Source: an uncultured Paracoccaceae bacterium
Lineage (GTDB): Bacteria > Pseudomonadota > Alphaproteobacteria > Rhodobacterales > Rhodobacteraceae
Assembly: GCA_943787785.1 (NCBI GenBank)
Contig: CALSNT010000004.1
Span: 52,597-116,596 of the forward strand
DNA: 64,000 nucleotides
Direction: 5' to 3'
Positions 57,765-64,000 of this stretch are shown one piece after another. Position 1 is the first letter of the stretch; each line of letters starts with the position of its first letter. The position numbers and the translations under genes are program-made. Below the pieces are notes generated by a model, which was not told the origin of the DNA, made no database searches, and saw only the letters and a program-made list of their open reading frames with translations.

Positions 57765-59955
57765 ATGAAGCGTCCGGTGGAAAATTCAGAGCAGGAAGTT
57801 CTCGCCGGTCTGGTTGAACGCGTGACCTTTCATAGCCTTGAAAGCGGCTTTTGCGTCTTGCGCTTGAAGGCACGTGGCCACAGGGAACTTGTCACGACAA
57901 TCGGACATGCGGCTATGATTTCTGCGGGCGAATGGGTCACGGCGTCTGGGGACTGGGTCAATGACCGCACCCATGGGCTGCAGTTCCGGACCCGATTTTT
58001 GAAGACCTCTGCGCCGACGTCGCTTGATGGCATCGAGAAATATCTGGGCTCCGGTATGATCCGGGGCATCGGGCCGGTCTATGCCAAACGGATGGTCAAG
58101 ATGTTTGGCAAGGATGTGTTCGACTTGATCGAGGCCGAGCCCGCGCGATTGCGGGAGGTTGAGGGCATTGGGCCAAAGAGGGCCGACAAGATCACCTCCG
58201 CATGGGCCGATCAGAAAGTCATCCGCGAGATCATGGTGTTTCTCCACAGCCATACGGTCGGAACCGCCCGGGCGGTCCGTATCTTCAAGACCTATGGCGT
58301 AGATGCTGTGCAGGTGATGAGTGAGAACCCTTATCGCTTGGCGCAAGACATTCGCGGCATCGGGTTCCGAACGGCGGACCAGATCGCCGAGACACTCGGG
58401 ATCGAAAAAACCGCCATGATCCGTGTGCGTGCCGGGATTTCCTATGCCCTCAATGAGGCCATGGGAAATGGGCATTGCGGCCTGCCGCGGAAAGAGCTGA
58501 TACCTCTGGCTATCAAGCTGCTCGAGGTCCCTGACGACCTGATCCATAGGGCCATCGAATTGGAATTGTCTGAAGGCACGGTCACCGCTGACACCGTCGG
58601 CGATATACCCTGCGTCTTCCTAAGCGGACTTTATCACGCGGAGAAAGGTGTCGCCGACCGGTTCCAGCATCTGAACGCAGGTCCGCTTCCATGGCCCGAC
58701 ATTGATGCCGAAAAGGCAATCCCATGGATCGAGAAGAAGACTGGACTGACACTTGCTGAGACCCAAGCTGAGGCCATTCGTCTCGCGCTTCACTCTAAGG
58801 TCATGGTGATCACTGGTGGACCTGGCGTTGGCAAAACCACCATCGTCAACTCAATACTGCAGATCCTGGCGGCAAAAGCCGTCAAGCTGCTTCTGTGCGC
58901 CCCTACAGGGCGCGCTGCCAAGCGGATGAAAGAGGCAACCGGCATGGAGGCGAAAACCATCCATCGTTTGCTGGAAATCGACCCAAAGTCGTTCGGCTTC
59001 AAGCGAAACGAAGAATCCCCGCTCGAGTGCGATCTTCTGGTCGTTGATGAAAGCTCGATGGTCGATGTTTCCCTCATGCACGCGCTTCTCAAGGCCGTCC
59101 CGGACCATGCGGCTCTCCTTATCGTCGGAGATATCGACCAGTTACCCTCGGTTGGACCCGGGCAGGTACTTGCTGATGTCATCGGGTCTGAAGCAATTCC
59201 TGTTGTGCGACTGACGGAAGTGTTTCGACAGGCTGCCCGGAGTAAGATTATCACAAGCGCGCATCGGATTAATCAAGGACAGATACCGGATCTCGGCAAG
59301 CCCGGCGGCGAGAGCGATTTCTATTTTGTTCCCGCGGCAGATCCGGATCAAGCCGTGACGCGCATTCTCGACATGGTCAAGACCAGGATCCCGAAACGCT
59401 TCGGTCTTGACCCCATTCGGGACATCCAGGTTCTTTGCCCAATGAACCGCGGCGGTGTCGGCGCCCGTTCGCTCAATATCGAACTTCAGGCCAAGTCTGA
59501 ATCCTTCCGGGGACAACAAGGTGGAACGATTTGGGTCGACCTTCGCGCCTGGCGACAAGGTCATGCAGATCGAGAACGACTATGACAAAGAGGTCTACAA
59601 CGGAGACATCGGCTACGTTGATGGTATCGACCTCAATGAGGGAGAGTTGACCGCCAGTTTCGACGGCCGGACAGTGACCTATCTGTTCGGAGAACTCGAT
59701 ACGCTGGTGCTGGCCTACGCTGCGACGATTCACAAAAGCCAGGGATCGGAGTACCCCGCCGTCGTCATCCCGGTCCTGACGCAGCATTATGCCATGCTTC
59801 AGCGCAACCTGCTTTATACTGGAATTACTCGTGGCAAGCGCCTGGTTGTTATTATCGGTCAGCGCAAGGCGGTGGCCATCGCCGTGAAGAACGTGTCAGG
59901 ACGAAGACGCTGGTCCAAGCTGGACGAATGGCTGGTTGGAGGTGGTGCCGCATGA
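57765..59955 (+). pseudogene. recD2: RecD2-type SF1B helicase, frame broken by one extra T
   Basis: A RecD2-like helicase: N-terminal OB-like and helix-hairpin-helix region (GIEKYLGSGMIRGIGP, LREVEGIGPKRADKI), Walker A ITGGPGVGKTTIVNS, motif II LLVVDESSMVDVSL, then motif V/VI YAATIHKSQGSEYPAVVIPV and LLYTGITRGKRLVVII. The frame breaks at ELQAK; dropping a T at about 59496 joins it to LNPSGDNKVERFG and gives 729 residues, full length for the family. No other damage is seen. It lies divergent from the ExoI-like gene. Acts in DNA repair, unwinding 5'-3' without RecBC. Confidence 0.88.
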
Positions 59956-60368
59956 TCCAGCCACGCTCTCTTGTAGATGTCGAACCTGCGCTGGCCTGCT
60001 CGCCTCGTTTGTTGGGTTTCCAGAAAGTAATTTCCTATTTAGACGAATATGGGTTGGTTAGCCTTACAAGTTTTCAGCGTGATAATCTCGGCGCGCAGGG
60101 CTTGCCTCAGTTCAAATTGCGCCCTTTGCTCACCATGATGCGACATCGTGGGTTGCGAGCTCCCGCAACCAACAAGAACGTACCACCCGTAACATTGCTG
60201 TTGCGGGTGTTGTCGTTTGCACCCGGAGCCAGAAGCTCCGCTAAGGCGCTATCGAGCGTCACATTGCATTTTCCGTGCTTGGTATCGCTGAAAGCACGGA
60301 CGGAACGTCTGCCGTCCCAACATCGAATTGACGAACATGGGAGCTGCATAGTTTTCGATGGTCCCTAG
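59952..60368 (+). CDS. Unknown ORF, probably truncated
   Basis: A 138-codon ORF whose ATG overlaps the recD2 stop (ATGA), so translation is plausible. The first 47 residues (IQPRSLVDVEPALACSPRLL, GFQKVISYLDEYGLVSLT) look like a genuine protein start, possibly of an SEC-C or plasmid ORF-3-like protein. After FQRDNL the sequence loses protein character and looks like a different segment, suggesting a truncation. The following 154 bases to 60522 show no gene. Confidence 0.35.
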   Translation: MIQPRSLVDVEPALACSPRLLGFQKVISYLDEYGLVSLTSFQRDNLGAQGLPQFKLRPLLTMMRHRGLRAPATNKNVPPVTLLLRVLSFAPGARSSAKALSSVTLHFPCLVSLKARTERLPSQHRIDEHGSCIVFDGP

Positions 60369-60522
60369 CCAGGCCTCTGCCGGTTTCCTGTTGCGCCACG
60401 TGGACAGCAAGTCTTTGTGTACGCGCGCGAGGCTGCATCAAAGGTCACTGTGCCCCTCGAATAGGGAGCGGCGAGCTCTCCGCCGTCACGAGCAATACCT
60501 AATCCGATCCGATGCCAGCGGG

Positions 60523-61617
60523 CTATTGGTGCACTTTGTATGGCCCAAGTTTTTTCCAGTCGAACGTCACGCCGGTCCCGTGGTCCATCGGTGCTATCGC
60601 CAGATGGTCTTTGACCACCAGCGGTCGCGTTGTGTAGCGGTCAATCGGGAATGAGTGCACTTCGATCCAACCGGCATGCGGCTGGCTGGCCACCAAGCTG
60701 ACATGCAGCTCCTGCATGCCGTGGCTGCAGATCGGAATACCCGTGTCGCGCGTCAACTCGGCAACCTGCAGCCAGCCGGTCACACCACCACAATTCGAGG
60801 CATCGGGTTGCAGATAACTGAGTTTCGACTGTGCCACGGCATATTTAAATTCGTGAATTGTATGCAGGTTCTCACCCATCGCCAGTGGCATACCGGTCGC
60901 CTCGGCGATTTCGCCGAAACCCGCGTAGTCGTCGGGGATGATCGGCTCTTCGAACCACAGCAAGTCGAATGGTGCGAATGCTTGTGCGGCCTCGATGGCC
61001 TGTTCGCGGGTCATCGAGTAATTTGCGTCGACCATGAACGCTACGTCCGGGCCAATCAACTCACGCACTGCCGCAATTCTCTCAACGTCTTCGGCCAATG
61101 TCGGTTGGCCGATTTTAATTTTGACGCCGTTGAAGCCGCGTTCCAAATACCCGCGAACTGAATCGAGCAATTTCGGGAGTGGAAAGTTCAGATCAATTCC
61201 GCCGGCATAGGCACGACATTTGTCAGAATAACCTCCGGCCAATTGCCATAATGGCTGCGCCGTCGATTTACCGCGAATGTCCCACAGCGCGATGTCGACC
61301 GCCGAAATGGCAAAACTGGCAATTCCGCCACGCGCGACATAATGGACATGCCACTGCATCGCCTCGTACAGCGATTCCACTGTTGCCGCAGATTTCCCAA
61401 TTAGAAACGCCGCAAGATCATTGTCGATCATTGCCTTGATGGCATGCCCGCCTTTGCCACCCGTATATGTATATCCTGTGCCGGACAATCCGTCGGTTGT
61501 CTCGATGGTGACTGTGACAAGCTGGAAATGCGTGTGGTCACCGTGTTTGGCATCCACCAGAACGTCGTCCAATGGAATGTTGAATAACTGCGTGGAAACT
61601 TGTGCAATCTCACTCAT
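60523..61617 (-). CDS. Enolase-superfamily sugar-acid dehydratase (mandelate racemase-like)
   Basis: A 364-residue mandelate racemase-subgroup enzyme. The KxK general base is in GVKIKIGQP, metal ligands are Asp in FMVDANYSM, Glu in WFEEPIIP and Glu in AMGENLHT, and the His is in [11 protein letters not shown]. This matches galactarate/talarate-type dehydratases that make 2-keto-3-deoxy sugar acids. The start at 61617 overlaps the stop of the hydroxyacid dehydrogenase by four bases. The KdgK-type kinase at 738 could use the product, though it is far away. Confidence 0.86.
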   Translation of the reverse strand: MSEIAQVSTQLFNIPLDDVLVDAKHGDHTHFQLVTVTIETTDGLSGTGYTYTGGKGGHAIKAMIDNDLAAFLIGKSAATVESLYEAMQWHVHYVARGGIASFAISAVDIALWDIRGKSTAQPLWQLAGGYSDKCRAYAGGIDLNFPLPKLLDSVRGYLERGFNGVKIKIGQPTLAEDVERIAAVRELIGPDVAFMVDANYSMTREQAIEAAQAFAPFDLLWFEEPIIPDDYAGFGEIAEATGMPLAMGENLHTIHEFKYAVAQSKLSYLQPDASNCGGVTGWLQVAELTRDTGIPICSHGMQELHVSLVASQPHAGWIEVHSFPIDRYTTRPLVVKDHLAIAPMDHGTGVTFDWKKLGPYKVHQ

Positions 61618-62576
61618 ACCAGATCGGAACATTCCGGCACCGGGGTCAGCACAGTACCATCAACAAGGAACTGGCTAAGGTTGTCACAGGTCAGATCGCC
61701 CATCGCGCGCCGGGTCTCGACCGTCGCACTTCCGACATGGGGCTGCAAAATAACGTTTGGCATTCCGAAAAGTGCCTTAGGAACAACCGGTTCCGCTTCG
61801 AAGACATCAAGGCCGGCGCCGCCGATCCGGCCTGAGTTCAACGCCTCGACCAGCGCCGCTTCATCGACAACGGAACCGCGCGCGACGTTGACCAGGATGC
61901 CGGTTGGCCCAAGCGCGTCTAGTATCTCCTCGTTCACAAGATGCCGGGTCGCAGCCCCGCCGGGTGTGATGCAAATCAGCGCATCCGACGCCTGCGCCAT
62001 TTCTTTCAGATCAGAATAATAGGTAAGGTCGACCGGCTTTCTATTGCGGGAATGATAAACGACTTTGCAGCCGAACGCCTTCAGCTTTTCGGCAATCGTT
62101 TCCCCAATCCTGCCCAATCCCAGAATTCCGACCGTCATACCATGAATTGATCGGCTAAGCGGTGCGTTGCCGTCGGTCGACCAGCGCCCGGCCCGCACGT
62201 AGGCGTCGTTAGCCACGAAGTCCCGCGCAACACCCAGCAACAAAAGAATGGCGGTATTGGCCACTTCGTCGTTCAAAACATTCGGCGTGTGAGTCACGAT
62301 GATGCCGCGTTTCGCTGCTGTATTGGCGTCGATGGCATCGTAACCGACTCCATAGCAGGAAATAATTTTCAGATTTGGCAAAGCCGCCATGATTTGCGGC
62401 TTGATGCCATCGTGACCATTCGTGGCTACAGCAATGATACGGTCCGCGTGCGATGCCAATATTTGATCCACGCTTGATGCGGCAGAATCATGCACAGTGA
62501 ATTCGGATGAGAACCGTGCGCGCATCCGTTCGGTCGCGTCACCGATTAGTAACAATCCAGGTTTTTCGTCCACCAT
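61614..62576 (-). CDS. D-isomer-specific 2-hydroxyacid dehydrogenase (GhrB-like)
   Basis: A 320-residue NAD(P)-dependent dehydrogenase: [20 protein letters not shown] (nucleotide fold), [19 protein letters not shown] (Arg), [10 protein letters not shown] (Glu) and [16 protein letters not shown] (His). Such enzymes reduce glyoxylate, hydroxypyruvate or 2-keto sugar acids. Middle gene of the sugar-acid operon, 15 bases after idnD. Substrate inferred only from context. Confidence 0.87.
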   Translation of the reverse strand: MVDEKPGLLLIGDATERMRARFSSEFTVHDSAASSVDQILASHADRIIAVATNGHDGIKPQIMAALPNLKIISCYGVGYDAIDANTAAKRGIIVTHTPNVLNDEVANTAILLLLGVARDFVANDAYVRAGRWSTDGNAPLSRSIHGMTVGILGLGRIGETIAEKLKAFGCKVVYHSRNRKPVDLTYYSDLKEMAQASDALICITPGGAATRHLVNEEILDALGPTGILVNVARGSVVDEAALVEALNSGRIGGAGLDVFEAEPVVPKALFGMPNVILQPHVGSATVETRRAMGDLTCDNLSQFLVDGTVLTPVPECSDLV

Positions 62577-62591
62577 TCTTCTGCCTCGCGT

Positions 62592-63623
62592 TTAATTCGA
62601 AAATTGCAGTTGCACTTTCATAGCCCCCGAACGGTCACTTGCCAGATCGAAGGCGGATACTGCCTGATCGACCGGGAAACTATCGGTGATCAGGGGCGCC
62701 AGGTCGAGAGTGCCGGAATTTATCAGGTCCACCGAAGTGCCGAATTCTTCGTGGAATCGAAATGCGCCTTTGATGTCGATTTCCTTGGAGACAATCAGGT
62801 TTTGCGGAATGCTGATATCTCCGCCCAATCCCAACTGAACCAGAGTGGCGCGAGGACGCAAAACGTCCAGCCCCGAGCGCAGCGCGGCCTGATTTCCAGA
62901 AGCCTCGAACATCACGTCGAAGTGGCCTTTGTTCGCAGAATATTTTCTGGTCCAATCCGGTTCAGCCGCAACATTCACGGCGCGGTCCGCACCGATCTGT
63001 CTGGCCAATGCAAGCACTGGGTCCAAGATATCGGTTACAACGACTTCTGCCGCGCCCGCAGCCCGCGCCGATAACACGCACAAAGCTCCGATCGGACCAC
63101 ACCCTGTGACCAGAATGCGCCTGCCGTCCAGCGCGCCCGCGCGAACCAGTGCGTGCTGAACAACGGCCAGCGGTTCCGCCATCGCGGCTTCGCCCGCCGA
63201 CACATTCTGGCCGACCGCAAAGCATTGCGCGGCATCGACGTTAAGTTCTTCACGGAACGCTCCCTGAATGTGAGGCATCGGCATGGCGCTGCCGTAGAAC
63301 CGCATGTTCAGACAATGATTGTGCATATTCTGCTGGCAATATGTGCAGTCAAAGCAAGGCCGACTCGGTGACACAGCCACCCGGTCGCCAACCGCCAACC
63401 CCTCGGCCGTGCCCTCGACGATTCGACCGGCAATCTCGTGGCCCAGTATCATCGGCTCACGCAGGCGGATCGCTCCGAAGCCGCCATCGTGATAATAGTG
63501 CAAGTCTGATCCACAGATGCCGCCAGCCTCGATGGCGACGCGCAATTGACCCTCGCCCAGTGCTTGCGGTTCACGATCTTCGATACGCAGGTCGTGGGCG
63601 GCGTGGATAACGACAGCTTTCAT
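62592..63623 (-). CDS. idnD: L-idonate 5-dehydrogenase
   Basis: A 343-residue zinc alcohol dehydrogenase. The catalytic zinc site is GGICGSDLHYYHDGGFG and LGHEIAGRIVE; the structural zinc cysteines are in CFDCTYCQQNMHNHC; NAD fold VTGCGPIGALCVLSA. YYHDGGFG and the structural loop are typical of L-idonate 5-dehydrogenases. The start is the ATG at 63623 (MKAVVIHAA); a GTG three codons upstream is possible. First gene of the minus-strand operon, divergent from the SDR. Oxidises L-idonate to 5-ketogluconate. Confidence 0.88.
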   Translation of the reverse strand: MKAVVIHAAHDLRIEDREPQALGEGQLRVAIEAGGICGSDLHYYHDGGFGAIRLREPMILGHEIAGRIVEGTAEGLAVGDRVAVSPSRPCFDCTYCQQNMHNHCLNMRFYGSAMPMPHIQGAFREELNVDAAQCFAVGQNVSAGEAAMAEPLAVVQHALVRAGALDGRRILVTGCGPIGALCVLSARAAGAAEVVVTDILDPVLALARQIGADRAVNVAAEPDWTRKYSANKGHFDVMFEASGNQAALRSGLDVLRPRATLVQLGLGGDISIPQNLIVSKEIDIKGAFRFHEEFGTSVDLINSGTLDLAPLITDSFPVDQAVSAFDLASDRSGAMKVQLQFSN

Positions 63624-63692
63624 GAACGGCACCGCGCAGTGATTTCAGACTTTCGGCCCGAAGGCCTAGTCGATAGCAAATGTGATTACTAG

Positions 63693-63702
63693 GGTCCGGA
63701 CC
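63693..63702. promoter_or_regulatory. Palindrome GGTCCGGACC in the idnD/SDR intergenic region
   Basis: A perfect 10-bp palindrome with central CG lies between divergent idnD (start 63623) and the SDR (start 63728), extending imperfectly to TAGGGTCCGGACCTA. It is a possible regulator site, but no regulator gene is in view. Confidence 0.3.
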
Positions 63703-63727
63703 TATGGCAATAGAAAGTGAGTGCACG

Positions 63728-64000
63728 ATGACAGGCAATCTTTTTGATCTGACGGGGAAGCGAGCGCTGATCACCGGATCCAGCATGGGCATCGGGTTCG
63801 CGTTGGCGCGCGGGCTGGCGCAATACGGGGCGAGCGTGGTGCTGAACGCCCGCGATGCAGATTGGCTGGAGGCGGCGGCTGATATTTTGCGCGGCGAGGG
63901 ATACTCGATTGAAACCGCCGCTTTTGACGTCACCGACAGCGCTGCGGTTGCCGAAGGGGTGGCTGGGATCGAGGCAAATGGTGCGCTCGACATCCTGATT
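63728..64000 (+). CDS. SDR-family oxidoreductase, gluconate 5-dehydrogenase type (partial)
   Basis: The first 91 codons of a short-chain dehydrogenase: NLFDLTGKRALITGSSMGIG shows the glycine-rich TGxxxGxG motif, then VVLNARDADWLEAAADILRG and AFDVTDSAAVAEGVAGIEAN GALDILI. It is cut by the window's right edge. Paired with idnD it would be an IdnO-like 5-ketogluconate reductase, converting 5-ketogluconate to gluconate. Confidence 0.82.
   Translation, partial: MTGNLFDLTGKRALITGSSMGIGFALARGLAQYGASVVLNARDADWLEAAADILRGEGYSIETAAFDVTDSAAVAEGVAGIEANGALDILI

Overview
The window reads as a chromosomal segment of an alphaproteobacterium, most likely a marine Rhodobacterales (Roseobacter-group) strain. 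The evidence is high GC, an IalB-family secreted protein, a serB / serC-serA locus with a serC-type leader RNA, a Rhizobium etli-type asparaginase, a DUF3309 peptide, and the yfhM-pbpC pair. No tRNA, rRNA, CRISPR array or prophage was seen.

Layout. 0.05-1.7 kb: RNase D and a KDG-type sugar kinase. 1.8-11.9 kb: a variant inositol/cyclitol catabolic locus. It has a LacI-type regulator, a tight minus-strand operon (iolD - PhyH dioxygenase - iolC - iolB - class II aldolase) and a divergent plus-strand operon (Gfo/Idh - iolE - second Gfo/Idh). The two operons share one promoter region containing a perfect 18-bp palindrome. The locus ends at a deletion scar joining the 3' ends of a sugar ABC ATPase and a ROK regulator, so its transporter appears lost. 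12-26 kb: housekeeping genes: GNAT, rlmN, ialB-like, asparaginase, arsR-SRPBCC-YciI, serB / serC-serA, a phosphatase, an MBL hydrolase with two tiny membrane proteins, a dienelactone hydrolase, and kbl-tdh. 26-40 kb: pbpC with a large alpha-2-macroglobulin, recQ, yggT, an MFS transporter, mepA, a phytase-like esterase and yhhQ. 40-47 kb: a small ORF or RNA with an extended Shine-Dalgarno, arfB, an AT-rich OLD-type nuclease gene split by an IS1380-family element, pncB-pncA, and a lone second iolB. 47.4-56 kb: an island edged by IS5 and IS630 remnants, carrying two AMP-forming ligases, an outer-membrane barrel and an iron-type ABC importer. 56-60.4 kb: an exonuclease I-like gene and recD2. 60.5-64 kb: a sugar-acid operon (enolase-superfamily dehydratase, hydroxyacid dehydrogenase, idnD) with a divergent SDR cut by the window edge.

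A notable pattern is that six otherwise sound genes (second Gfo/Idh, rlmN, arfB, OLD nuclease, pncB, recD2) carry reading-frame lesions. Every lesion I could resolve is a single-base insertion, never a deletion, and 12 of 15 lie between 40.4 and 44.8 kb. After removing the inferred extra bases each gene has an exact codon count and a family-typical length. This points to insertion-biased consensus error rather than gene decay. The IS1380 insertion and the ABC/ROK deletion scar look real.
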